A stretch of DNA of 64,000 bases from Oncomelania hupensis (taxonomy: Eukaryota > Mollusca > Gastropoda > Littorinimorpha > Pomatiopsidae), in assembly GCA_036898135.1 (NCBI GenBank), contig CM072514.1, positions 12,490,324 to 12,554,323 of the forward strand. Direction: 5' to 3'. The position numbers and the translations under genes are program-made. Shown in pieces: positions 42,151 to 52,750 of the stretch (position 1 is its first letter; every line of letters begins with the position of its first letter). Under the pieces are notes generated by a model. The model saw only the letters and a program-made list of their open reading frames with translations. It had not been told where the DNA came from and did no database searches.

Positions 42151-42965
42151 AATTCATTACCGTCTTGTCACGAAGAATCGCAGACCGCATAAAACGGTGC
42201 TTCTGGTGTTGACGTTCCACCTGCGCTGTTTTCTGTAGTTTTGTAGTCTTGTCAGCAACCTTTACAAACAAAATAAGAAAAGAAAAGTAAAAAGAAAAAG
42301 TTAAATCTGCCCCTCCTTCTCCCGTATCAGTTGAAATTGGAGAAGTTTCGTATCCACCTTTTCGTCCTGTCGACAACGTTTTTTTCTTTTTCTTTTCTCT
42401 TTCTCTCCATCTCTCCCTATACCTGTTAAAGGGGTGAATGATCGTTTCTCCCTTTTGGCCTTCAACCCGTGTTCGGCTGACCAGTCTTTGGCGTTCCCCG
42501 TCGTTGTCCTTCCTCGGTTTAATGGACTTTATTTCTTCTGTATGTATTGCTCTTTTTGGGTATTTTTTCTTTTAAATGCTTCGTGGTTTTGTTTCCTCAC
42601 TTCAGTTATTTCTTTATACCTTTCATTTTATTTCCTCATATTTAACTTTCTTTCTTTCTGCCTTCTTTCGTTTTCTTCATTTTTATGTATTTCATTTTCT
42701 TTCTTTAGTTCTTTCTTTCTTTTCTTTTATTTCTTTTTTCATATTTCCTGTTCTTTTTTTCCTTCATTCTATCTTTTTTCTTTCCTTCCTTCATTTCGTC
42801 CTTTCTTTTCTTTTCTTTTCTTTTACTTTCTTTAATTTTATTTCAGACGTTTCTGTCCTTAAAAAAAAAAAGTTCTGTTCTTTTTGTTGTTGTTGTCCAC
42901 TCTGTCTGTCTGTCTGCCTCTCTGTTTATTATATGATAATAAGTACATTTCTAATAATCACATTT
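42150..42965. other. Intergenic, T/C-rich
   Basis: From 42370 to 42840 almost pure T/C-rich sequence (TTTC, TTTCC) gives Phe/Ser frames. No gene recognised. The LTR element inserted at its right edge in a CTTTC context. Confidence 0.6.
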
Positions 42966-42970
42966 CTTTC
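42966..42970 (+). repeat. Target-site duplication, left (CTTTC)
   Basis: CTTTC immediately outside the left LTR; the same five bases follow the right LTR at 49243-49247. Confidence 0.9.
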
Positions 42971-44459
42971 TGTCACGTCCCAGAGGGGGAGCGTGTGTAT
43001 GTCCCTCCCAACACCCACACTCACTAGCTAACCCACTAACACCACACACTGGAAACAATTTTCATTTAAACATTTATTAATGCTCAATGACAGACAACTC
43101 ATACACGCTTACATACGACACTCTTTTATACTAACTTACACTCAAACTAATAATTATGGGAATGAGAGAAAGATAAACTCAAACGATAGTCCAGTGGAAA
43201 AGGGAAACAATATTTAGTAAATATGTTACAGCACGATATTAATAAACATCCAATAATTCTTCTGCACTGTATCAATTTCTTTTAATCCTTGCTAATGTCT
43301 AGTCATCTTCACAAGGCATTTTCTCAAAGAGTCTTCCAGCTGAAACGTTCTCAGTTCTTGCACATAAGTTTGTATTTAATTTTTTGCTCGAGTCAACAAG
43401 GTCCGAATGATAATTGCAAGTATCGCACTCGTTACACTGATCAGTCAAAGAATTGTCTCCCCCAGAATTTTAACACGGTATGTTTTGCAAGTATCGACTT
43501 GAAAGTTCACTTGTTTGCTGAAATTAATCATACACACAAAAAGGATATGGTAGGCTGGCTCAAGGGAGGTAAGCGATGACGTGGCAATGGAGAGAGGAAC
43601 ACCCCCAGGTCAAACCACTTCCAGACTTCTTCCCTCAGTATGGACAACCCAGTTCAGAAATAATGGCGGAGCAAGCCAGCGTCTCAGTGATGCAATAGAG
43701 TTCTGAAACAACACTAGCCTATCCTCAGCTACCACATATAATTTAAAACTGATGCTCGAAGAACCTCAACGATTTCCCGTTTTCAATTATTCTTAATACA
43801 TCTAAATTATTGTACACAAATAATATACTTATTCGTAATGACATTCGTACTTGCTGCACAGCCATTCATGCATATATATTTATGAAATGATACCCCCCCC
43901 CACTATCTCTCCCCTCCCCAGCCAACGTTCGGCCATTGAACAGAGCACCTACCAAAATAAACCAAAGAAACTGAAAATACATTCACCCTCAAACGCACAA
44001 CCAACAGCGTCAAAGAAAGGTTCTCAACCTACCACCCAACTCGTGAGGCCAGAGAGGAAACAACTGCAGCAACAGCTTTTCACGATGGAGTCGCAACCCA
44101 GCAACCACACACATCGTCATCCAAAGAAAAACAATAGAGTTTTCACTAAGGTCTATGCTCTCCGTACACACCCTTTGAACGCTAGCTGGCATCTAACCCA
44201 CTTTTCGTTCTAACCTATTATACGAGTATGTTACAAACTAGAAATCCTTATGACAATCCAATCAAAAATTAACTTACAAAAATACACGCCCAAATATAAC
44301 GCTCACCGCATATTATATTAGGCCTACTAAATCCGCACTCTAAAAACGCACGTGCAACTCGACAAAACCTGTTCCCTACAGTAGCAAACACGGTCAAAAC
44401 TATGCACACTGCATAATAAACATACACTGTACTTGCGGATACGAAATTGGCTCGTGACA
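42971..44459 (-). repeat. LTR (3' LTR in element orientation)
   Basis: 1,489 bp. Compared with the other LTR it has 9 instead of 13 C in one homopolymer (about 43892) and lacks one ATATT unit (about 44312). These two differences fully explain the 9-bp length difference. No substitution was noticed in the stretches compared. A 96-codon frame on the plus strand (43289-43579) is antisense to the element and has no known domain. Confidence 0.95.
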
Positions 44460-44475
44460 TACCTCACGCCTTAAG
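44460..44475 (-). other. Candidate polypurine tract next to 3' LTR
   Basis: Minus strand reads AAGGCGTGAGGTA before the LTR; the purine run is short and interrupted. It is where plus-strand DNA synthesis would be primed, but the sequence is a weak match. Confidence 0.3.
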
Positions 44476-44588
44476 TTAAAGCAATAGTTTTAACTAAATA
44501 AGAACTGACGCGAACCAAATCCGTCTATCGCAAGAAGTACCACAGGAATTCGAAACCTGACTCCTGTGTGACCAAACCTCGTATACCT

Positions 44589-47429
44589 TTACACTGTTCT
44601 GCTCAAGAAATCAGAGTCAACATTTTCTTTCCCAGGAATGACATGAATGGTGAATTCATATGGCTGCAACACCATCGCCCATCTCATGAGTCTGGGGTTA
44701 GATTGCTTCTGTCTTTGTAGATGCTGCAGAGGTTGATGGTCGCACTGAACGACGAAGTGGCGGTTGAACAGATACGGACTAAACTTCTGAACCCCCCAAA
44801 CAATGGCGAGACATTCTCTCTCAATAGTGGAGTAGTTCCTCTCCGCTGCATTCAGTTTCTTGCTGGCTGAGGCGATGGGCTGCAATCCAAACCCTTGATC
44901 CTGTAGGAGTCCTGCACCTAGACCCACCTCTTCCTTGATGATTTCTCGTTGGGAAATCGGTAATGGAAACTGCTTGGTGCAGACTGGCCGGTCGTGCTCA
45001 ATTCGAATGCCGCACTCTGCAAGGTTGGTCCGCAGTGGTAGATCAGTCAGAATGTCCGCATATTGTCTTGCAAGCTCCTTGATTTCTTGGTGGATTTCAG
45101 GCATCCTTGGATCCACATTGACGTCCTGATGAGATTCCTGAGCTACCAGCGGGATGATAGGCATTGATTCAGAAGTTATTCTGACTTCTTCCCAATCTTC
45201 AGGTTCCTCAACCACTGCAACGGAAGCCACACGCTGAAATGGTTGATCCATCAGAGGCATTTTCCCAAGAGGCACTTTGGCAACGCGTCCACGTGGTTGA
45301 GTCTTCTGGCAGCGGTCGCAGGACTGGCAATAACGACGAATTTCTGCCGACATTCCTGGCCAGTAAAACTCGGACCAGATTCTATTGAGAGTACGACGCG
45401 CCCCCATATGTCCTCCCATGGGTGAATCATGAGCCAGCCTCATTATCTCAGGCCGTAACATCTTAGGAACGCACACTTGCCTGAATGTCCCCCTCATGTC
45501 ACTAAAGATACGGTGTAAGACGCCCTTGATCGTCTGGTACTTCACTTGGCCATTCTTCAACTTGAAGTATGACTTGGATTCGTCCGCCTTTCTTGCCTTT
45601 TCCAACGATTCATCTTCTTGCTGTAAACGCTGCAATTTTGCGGGAGTAATATCGAGACTCTCGCCAGCTTCGATCGGCAAGGGAGCTAATTCATCACCTT
45701 TCCGGGTTTGGGCACGCGTTTGTACGGCGGCGGACAACTCCCGCTTGAAGTAAACTGGTACAGCCCTTCTTTCACCTGTATCAAACGTCACACTATTGCC
45801 GATAATGACATCGTGACAAGGCTGTTCCATGACGACTGCCTCAACTCGACCCTTGATAAACGGTGAATCCAGTTGAATCCAACCTGTGGGGCACTCCATG
45901 ACTTGGGAAGCGTCGGCAAGGGAAACCATTACACTCCTGCCGGTGTGGTCTTCTCCTGGAACCAACCTGGATGCCACAACAACCATGTCGGCCCCTGTGT
46001 CCCTCAGCCCTTGCACGAGTGTCCCATTGACTGTGACCTCTGTCTGAGGCTGGAAAACTTGGTCTGCACACGTGTCGCAGCAGCTCAGCAACACTTCTGG
46101 TCGGCTGTGATCACATAATATCTTGACAGCTCGGACTCCTTGTTCTTTTCTCTTCTCGGGACAATGCATCTTGACGTGGCCCTTCTTGTGGCAATGGTAA
46201 CAATCCACATCTCGCTTGATTGTTGTCTTATCAGGTTGACACGGACCCTGGCCCCCCTGACGTTCGTTTACCTTCGAAATTGCAGATTTCTTAGCGTCTC
46301 TCTTGGCTTCACAATGTTGCTCTGCCAGCTCCGCTGCCTTTTCTGTTGACTGTGGCCTATGATCACGAACGAACTGATCTAGATCCGGTGAAAGAGTGTC
46401 CATAAATTGTTCCAACAGAAATGCATCCACGACTTGCTTAGCGTCCTCAATGTCTCGGCCAGCAATACAAAACCAACGCTGCAGGACTGATTTCATTCGC
46501 TTCATAAACTCACTGAAGGACTCTGAAGCCTCCTTCCTTATAGAACGGAACTGCTTCCTATAGTACTCAGTGTTCCGATGGAACCTCTTCATCAAAGCCT
46601 GTTTCAGTGCCGTAAAATCCCCAGCTTCCTCCGGAGTCATGCGTAAATACGTCTCTCTGGCGGTCCCCTTCAGAAGCGGAACCAACCTTGTAGTCCAAGT
46701 CCCTTTGTGCCAATTGTGTGTAGTCGCCACTCTCTCAAAGTGTAGCAGAAATTGGTCAATGTCGTCCTTCTCATCAAATACCTCTAGACGAACCTTGTAA
46801 CCCCCATCACCATGGTTACTCGCATTGGACGTATTTAACGACGTATCCCTGGCAACGGAAATCGATTCCTTAAGTAATTCCATCTCTTGCTGACGGAACT
46901 TCCTCTCCTCTTCACGCTCTTGCCGTTTGCGATTCTCGCGCTCTTGCTTCTCCCGGCGCTCTAGATCCTCCCTTTCCCGACGTTCACGCCGTTCCTCCTC
47001 CCGTTCGCGGCGCTCCTCGTCCGCCCTGATGCTATCCATAATGAACCTCCCCATCTCGGCTGGTTGTAGCTGTAGGTCGGCAGCGATCTGTTTGTATTTA
47101 GCATAGCTATTCGAAGCGTACTCATCTGATGGAGACGGAGGAGTAGAAGGGAAAACAAAAGGTGCAGCCATCCGAGTAGAACTCGAGGTGGGAAATCTAG
47201 CGGCCATCTGAGAACGTGATGGAGTGGAATAACTCACCTGCCCTCTAGTGGTAGACACAGTTGTGCTAAACCCTGATGCTATGCTAGTAAAAGCAACCGA
47301 ACTCGTAGTTCGAGTGGGAGTAGACGCGGTCGTGAAATCAATGCCTGTCCCTTTGGCGGAGCTAATCTTAGTCGATACTTCCCGAGTACCTGATCTCAGC
47401 TGGCGATCAGCCATGACAACAAAGAACAC
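44589..47429 (-). CDS. Gag-Pol polyprotein with deleted integrase and RT cores
   Basis: One uninterrupted 946-codon frame. The initiator may be Met1 or Met6 (MADRQLRSG). Gag: Ser/Thr-rich N-terminus, Arg/Glu coiled-coil-like stretch at 137-185, capsid region 215-375 with SCAN-like features (YYRKQFRSIRKEASESFSEF, then LLEQFMDTLSPDL). A CCHC knuckle C-X2-C-X4-H-X4-C lies at 410-423. Aspartic protease RDTGADMVVV at 476-485. Integrase zinc finger H667, H674, C701, C704. The frame jumps from QRVAS (about 736) into VEEPEDW, removing the DDE core. RT start ILTDLPLRTNLAECGI at 793-808, then a jump at ~835 (KEEV|GLGAGL) into RNase H, removing all RT catalytic motifs and the first RNase H aspartate. 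YSTIERECLAIVW and CDHQPL remain. It probably still yields Gag and protease. Confidence 0.9.
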   Translation of the reverse strand: MFFVVMADRQLRSGTREVSTKISSAKGTGIDFTTASTPTRTTSSVAFTSIASGFSTTVSTTRGQVSYSTPSRSQMAARFPTSSSTRMAAPFVFPSTPPSPSDEYASNSYAKYKQIAADLQLQPAEMGRFIMDSIRADEERREREEERRERREREDLERREKQERENRKRQEREEERKFRQQEMELLKESISVARDTSLNTSNASNHGDGGYKVRLEVFDEKDDIDQFLLHFERVATTHNWHKGTWTTRLVPLLKGTARETYLRMTPEEAGDFTALKQALMKRFHRNTEYYRKQFRSIRKEASESFSEFMKRMKSVLQRWFCIAGRDIEDAKQVVDAFLLEQFMDTLSPDLDQFVRDHRPQSTEKAAELAEQHCEAKRDAKKSAISKVNERQGGQGPCQPDKTTIKRDVDCYHCHKKGHVKMHCPEKRKEQGVRAVKILCDHSRPEVLLSCCDTCADQVFQPQTEVTVNGTLVQGLRDTGADMVVVASRLVPGEDHTGRSVMVSLADASQVMECPTGWIQLDSPFIKGRVEAVVMEQPCHDVIIGNSVTFDTGERRAVPVYFKRELSAAVQTRAQTRKGDELAPLPIEAGESLDITPAKLQRLQQEDESLEKARKADESKSYFKLKNGQVKYQTIKGVLHRIFSDMRGTFRQVCVPKMLRPEIMRLAHDSPMGGHMGARRTLNRIWSEFYWPGMSAEIRRYCQSCDRCQKTQPRGRVAKVPLGKMPLMDQPFQRVASVAVVEEPEDWEEVRITSESMPIIPLVAQESHQDVNVDPRMPEIHQEIKELARQYADILTDLPLRTNLAECGIRIEHDRPVCTKQFPLPISQREIIKEEVGLGAGLLQDQGFGLQPIASASKKLNAAERNYSTIERECLAIVWGVQKFSPYLFNRHFVVQCDHQPLQHLQRQKQSNPRLMRWAMVLQPYEFTIHVIPGKENVDSDFLSRTV

Positions 47430-47726
47430 CGAACTACTAAGTACACACTACTACTTTACTAAATGTATATACCACTTAACTGTTCTCCCCTACCAAACCC
47501 GCCTAACAGTTGACAAGAGAGCAGCAAGACTATGCCAAAGGAAGCTACAACCCGCTGGCGCCCACGAGCTGACAGGCGAGGAAGCAACCCCTCTCTTCCC
47601 TACGTAAGCTGGATGTAAGACCAACTAACACGCCCGGCACACTCCAACTGTCTCTGATCAGCTTTCATGCACACCACAACACAACACTAACTAACCCAAA
47701 GCTTAACCCTCTACCTACCAAGTCGT

Positions 47727-47744
47727 ACCCTGCATCTCCACCAG
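47727..47744 (-). other. Primer binding site candidate
   Basis: Immediately inside the 5' LTR the minus strand reads C then TGGTGGAGATGCAGGG. TGG complements a tRNA 3' CCA and the rest would pair with a tRNA acceptor/T-arm. The donor tRNA is not identified here. Confidence 0.65.
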
Positions 47745-49242
47745 TGTCACGTCCCAGAGGGGGAGCGTGTGTATGTCCCTCCCAACACCCACACTCACTA
47801 GCTAACCCACTAACACCACACACTGGAAACAATTTTCATTTAAACATTTATTAATGCTCAATGACAGACAACTCATACACGCTTACATACGACACTCTTT
47901 TATACTAACTTACACTCAAACTAATAATTATGGGAATGAGAGAAAGATAAACTCAAACGATAGTCCAGTGGAAAAGGGAAACAATATTTAGTAAATATGT
48001 TACAGCACGATATTAATAAACATCCAATAATTCTTCTGCACTGTATCAATTTCTTTTAATCCTTGCTAATGTCTAGTCATCTTCACAAGGCATTTTCTCA
48101 AAGAGTCTTCCAGCTGAAACGTTCTCAGTTCTTGCACATAAGTTTGTATTTAATTTTTTGCTCGAGTCAACAAGGTCCGAATGATAATTGCAAGTATCGC
48201 ACTCGTTACACTGATCAGTCAAAGAATTGTCTCCCCCAGAATTTTAACACGGTATGTTTTGCAAGTATCGACTTGAAAGTTCACTTGTTTGCTGAAATTA
48301 ATCATACACACAAAAAGGATATGGTAGGCTGGCTCAAGGGAGGTAAGCGATGACGTGGCAATGGAGAGAGGAACACCCCCAGGTCAAACCACTTCCAGAC
48401 TTCTTCCCTCAGTATGGACAACCCAGTTCAGAAATAATGGCGGAGCAAGCCAGCGTCTCAGTGATGCAATAGAGTTCTGAAACAACACTAGCCTATCCTC
48501 AGCTACCACATATAATTTAAAACTGATGCTCGAAGAACCTCAACGATTTCCCGTTTTCAATTATTCTTAATACATCTAAATTATTGTACACAAATAATAT
48601 ACTTATTCGTAATGACATTCGTACTTGCTGCACAGCCATTCATGCATATATATTTATGAAATGATACCCCCCCCCCCCCACTATCTCTCCCCTCCCCAGC
48701 CAACGTTCGGCCATTGAACAGAGCACCTACCAAAATAAACCAAAGAAACTGAAAATACATTCACCCTCAAACGCACAACCAACAGCGTCAAAGAAAGGTT
48801 CTCAACCTACCACCCAACTCGTGAGGCCAGAGAGGAAACAACTGCAGCAACAGCTTTTCACGATGGAGTCGCAACCCAGCAACCACACACATCGTCATCC
48901 AAAGAAAAACAATAGAGTTTTCACTAAGGTCTATGCTCTCCGTACACACCCTTTGAACGCTAGCTGGCATCTAACCCACTTTTCGTTCTAACCTATTATA
49001 CGAGTATGTTACAAACTAGAAATCCTTATGACAATCCAATCAAAAATTAACTTACAAAAATACACGCCCAAATATAACGCTCACCGCATATTATATTATA
49101 TTAGGCCTACTAAATCCGCACTCTAAAAACGCACGTGCAACTCGACAAAACCTGTTCCCTACAGTAGCAAACACGGTCAAAACTATGCACACTGCATAAT
49201 AAACATACACTGTACTTGCGGATACGAAATTGGCTCGTGACA
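47745..49242 (-). repeat. LTR (5' LTR in element orientation)
   Basis: 1,498 bp, same termini as the left LTR. In element orientation it should carry the promoter and transcription start for the gag-pol RNA; no specific TATA box is asserted. It carries the same antisense 96-codon frame (48063-48353), identical to that in the other LTR. Confidence 0.95.
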
Positions 49243-49247
49243 CTTTC
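49243..49247 (+). repeat. Target-site duplication, right (CTTTC)
   Basis: Matches 42966-42970. Confidence 0.9.
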
Positions 49248-49439
49248 CTTTCCTTTCCTTTTGATTTGTGTTTGTGTGTGTGTTTGTGTTTTCTCTCCGT
49301 AATTCATTGGTTATTTCTGTCGATTCGTTCTGTTAGTTTCCGGTCTTTTCTGCTTCTTATCGATATAATTATTATTATTTTTATTTAGTTCCGTCTGTGC
49401 TTCTTTCTTCCATCATTATTTTTGTAGTCCTCGATGTCG

Positions 49440-49572
49440 ATTGCATCGTCGTCGTCATCATCATCGTCATCATCAATCATCATCTTCAATCATCATCATC
49501 ATCAATGATCAATCATCATCATCGTCATCGTCATGATCCACCATCCTTATCATCATCATTATCATCGTTCTC
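49440..49572. repeat. Imperfect (CAT)n tract
   Basis: CAT/CGT trinucleotides with AAT interruptions. Confidence 0.9.
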
Positions 49573-50065
49573 ATTATCGTAGTTTATCTGTATACCATAC
49601 AACTTCATTTATGATTTTATTTATTTATTTATTTTTTGCATTCTACGCACATAGCAAGAAGGCAAGATCACAAGCTTTATTTTATTTAATGTTATTATTT
49701 TTATTGAAAGCAGGAAATGATTTCAGCATAGTCATTTGCAAATCCACCTATCAGTCCTTTAAACATTGTAACGCAAAGCAAGATTAGCTGATCAAACTGT
49801 TCATCACCAGGACTGACTGTTTCAAAGAAGACTTGTCTGTTTCTTGTGGTGGCACCGTTGGTCATTCTTTTTGTTTTTTTCTTGTGATGGACCTTCTTCG
49901 ACTTTTTTTTGTCTTTTGGTGGAATCTTCTTTAATTCTTCTTTGTCTGCTCCGTATATGTCATAGTTCATTCGCTGATATCTTCAGTGTAACGTGGTAAT
50001 GGAGAACCTCGGGGGTGACATTCAATGATATTATTGTTTGTTGGCCTGTCAGAAATAGGAGATTT
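49573..50065. other. Intergenic, nothing recognised
   Basis: A Lys-rich minus frame (49701-49970) covers a T/C-rich stretch; no domain. Confidence 0.4.
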
Positions 50066-50067
50066 AG

Positions 50068-50068
50068 A

Positions 50069-50139
<71 letters not shown>

Positions 50140-50151
50140 AGGGAGGGAGGA

Positions 50152-50185
<34 letters not shown>
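50068..50185. repeat. (GA)n microsatellite with GGGA block
   Basis: About 33 GA units, then GGGA repeats and GA again. Confidence 0.95.
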
Positions 50186-50552
50186 GCTGGTCATGTGAAC
50201 AGAGAGAGGCCCCTTGCGCCTCAAGTTTTTGCCTCCTTTAGCTGTAGACTTGTGAACGATCTTTTGTCTGTTAAATGACAGGACAATGTTAAAGCGATCA
50301 GGATACACACCCATTGTCATTATTATTTAAAGGTTACACTGTGACATTGATGTGTTCGCATCATAATTATTATTGTGGTATATGCGTGTATTGTTGTATT
50401 GCTAACTTGGAGTCAACCATCTTGGTCTCTGCTTGGCACAGGCAGTGGTTCAAAGCCCGTTAATCGCTTGGAGTTTGAAACAACACACAAACAACTACAA
50501 AAATAAAATTAAAAAAATAAAAATAATATTTATAAAATTACCTTGAGACCCT

Positions 50553-50872
50553 GCGCTCTAGTACTCCTTCGGATGATAGTGTAAACCGAGGTCTACTTTG
50601 TGCGTGCACGCATTCCATCGCACGCGACTTTAAAGATCCTGACGCTCATGTCCTAGACGGGTGAGTACCGGCTAGACAAATACACCCAGTACGCACTAGG
50701 TCCCTTCTCCCCATCCCCGGTCATCCAGGATCGTGCTCAGTCGTCTGGGCGTCAGACTATGCACCCAAGTGGTCGCCTCGGTCGGCTTGAGTTAGATCCT
50801 GTATCGGCCAGCGCCTTGAGCAGCTCTTGAGCAGGAAAAGCGCTATATAAAAATGATTAAATAAATAAATAC
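50553..50872 (+). mobile_element. SINE family B copy without a tRNA-like head
   Basis: CTCCTTCGGATGATAGTGTA, TTTAAAGATCCTGACGCTCA, GTCCTAGACGGGTGAGTACC and TTAGATCCTGTATCGGCCAG match 34348-34610 on the same strand. Ends AAAAGCGCTATATAAAAATG with an AAAT tail. Confidence 0.85.
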
Positions 50873-50879
50873 TACGTGG

Positions 50880-51290
50880 TTAATGAGGGTATTCCCGTCC
50901 TCTTGAGTACTCCAGGAGTAGTGTCCCTTTCAACGTCTCGCCCTTTGGGTCCTAGCGGAGGGAGGCGTCAGTGATCTCTCTTTACTTAGGGTCAGCTTCA
51001 TGAGGATGGTGCCCGTTCTTTTACCTTCCTGTCTTCTTGACTTATAAGCGTCGCCGAGCCCTATTACTAATTTCAGTGGGACCGGTACGGGTTATTATAG
51101 ATGAGACTTCTGAACGGCAGAAATTACGGAACAGCGCATAACCAACCCCTCTGTACTCAATCCAAACACAGCCTCGGCCTCAAGACCCAGCAGTAAAATA
51201 CTTCTAATGAATAAAACTCGTACCGTAAAAAGATGGCTAGGCAGTAAAACGGGTTGATGACGAATATATTTATATGTGAAATGTGAAATA
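50880..51290. other. Intergenic
   Basis: No recognised gene or repeat. Confidence 0.4.
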
Positions 51291-51294
51291 TGTT

Positions 51295-51906
51295 AGACCC
51301 TGGGGGTGCCGTGGGGTTTTAGTATAAATAGTATCCCCACTTTCTGGAAATTTAGTGCTTTAAATTCCCACTGTCGCTTTCTTTCTCCTTTGTTCTTTCT
51401 CATTCCTACTCTGTTCTATCAATCTACTATACTATCTTCTTCTTCGCTAGACCGGTAACCTACCTTTTTTTTATTGAAAACTCTTCCGGGACAAAACTCC
51501 TCATTTGTGTGTGAGGCTTGTTGGATCAGCTTGGAAATATTGGACGCTTTCTGCCAGGTGGTCACTGGGGCTTCCTATGATGTTATTATTTGGCAATGTA
51601 GGCATTTTATATGTATGTGTGTTTTGTTGATATTTTATAATGATGTTTATATTCTATTTTGTTTTTGTAAACGGGGGTTCGATAAATTAGAGTATAGCCT
51701 CAGCGTCCCCTGAGTGGGATGTCTATATTGTAGAGTGACCGGCTGAACTAGGGATGTTTCGGCAGATCTTTTATGCGGATCAGGGGCGAGTCCTCTTTCA
51801 GCGAAGTTGTGGTCTTGATTTTGTGGTTCTAATTCGGCTATAGTGGTCCTGATTTGGCTCGGAAAAGTCCGCTGGACCTAAAGCAACAATCATGTAATGT
51901 AATGTA
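51295..51906 (+). mobile_element. Interspersed repeat family X, copy 2
   Basis: Same landmarks as the minus-strand copy at 3185-3970, but with a single copy of the 33-bp segment (AGTATCCCCACTTTCTGG). The 3' end is GGACCTAAAGCAACAATCAT followed by GTAAT repeats. No conserved ORF. Confidence 0.75.
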
Positions 51907-51909
51907 GAA

Positions 51910-52290
51910 AAGGGAAAGGTAATGAGAGTTTATCGCCGAGTTAAATGTACAACTATTGTTTTGTCTACTGGCCCTAGTCTGTTTAGTAACGAGGTAGCAG
52001 AGACAATAGTGTTTGCAAGGTGACCTTATTCCGTATTTGGCCTCACAACAATACAGCCAAACAACAATAAAAGTGCGGTTATGCCTAGATCGCATGTCTT
52101 TGCTTCTTGGATGACCGCCATTTTTCATGGCTTGGTTGTCTATCATATTTCCTATGACAATCACCTACCATTTTTTTATTTTGTGTATGTAAAAGGTTTT
52201 ATTGAAGAATGCCATGAGTGTAGCGACTCTACGTCTGTTGCTATGTTAAGTTTTCAATTTCCTTCCCGCTGTTTATAATGTCTGTGAATC
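51910..52290. other. Intergenic
   Basis: The minus frame 51838-52164 overlaps family X and shows no domain. Confidence 0.4.
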
Positions 52291-52295
52291 TGTCT

Positions 52296-52365
52296 AGTCT
52301 TTCTCTCTCTCTGTCTCTCTCTCTGTCTCTCTCTCACACACACACACACACACGCGCGCGCGCGC
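52296..52365. repeat. (CT)n-(CA)n-(CG)n compound microsatellite
   Basis: CT, then CA, then CG dinucleotides; the CA/CG part is Z-DNA-prone. Confidence 0.9.
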
Positions 52366-52462
52366 ACCCAAAGTTGATTAGCAATATGTCTGTCACTACC
52401 ACGATCACATATAATCAGGTTTCGACTGTCTTTAGGTTTCCAACTCGTGAATCAGAATGTGC

Positions 52463-52524
<62 letters not shown>

Positions 52525-52543
52525 CCTCCCCCTCTCTCTCACA
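52463..52543. repeat. (CT)n microsatellite with shared flank
   Basis: CT run followed by CACACTGACGTAAGTCAAAG. The ~50-bp sequence to 52578 recurs in inverse orientation at 41797-41842, also beside a GA/CT run, so the repeat and its flank travelled together. Confidence 0.85.
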
Positions 52544-52750
52544 CTGACGTAAGTCAAAGGTTAGTCATAGTTATTTTTAGCCATACCCCTTGTCCGAATG
52601 CGAGTGTAAAGGCTTGTCTTTCAAAGAGTGGGTGACTATTTTTACTCACTTGTCATACATAATAGTCTTAATGATAGGACTTGGCAAACATAATAGTCTT
52701 AATTATGGGTATTGTCACTTGTGATTGTAATTCTTCTGCAAGCAATTTAA

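Larger units (their letters stand above)
42971..49242 (-). mobile_element. Gmr1-like Ty3/gypsy LTR retrotransposon, non-autonomous, recent
   Basis: A complete 6,272-bp element. Left LTR 42971-44459 and right LTR 47745-49242 both begin TGTCACG and end CGTGACA. A 5-bp CTTTC duplication flanks it. Internal minus-strand ORF 44589-47429 encodes Gag, protease, the zinc-binding part of integrase, the start of RT and most of RNase H, in that order. Integrase ahead of RT is known from Gmr1-type Ty3/gypsy elements. The catalytic cores of integrase and RT are deleted in frame. Near-identical LTRs imply recent copying, which must have used enzymes from an intact relative. Confidence 0.92.

Noticed and set aside
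42434..43031. 133- and 151-codon Phe-rich frames
   Set aside because: Overlap in different phases across a T/C-rich tract and enter the LTR; no domain.
43289..43579. 96-codon plus-strand frame, repeated identically at 48063-48353
   Set aside because: It is duplicated only because it lies in the two LTRs, antisense to the element, without a recognised domain.
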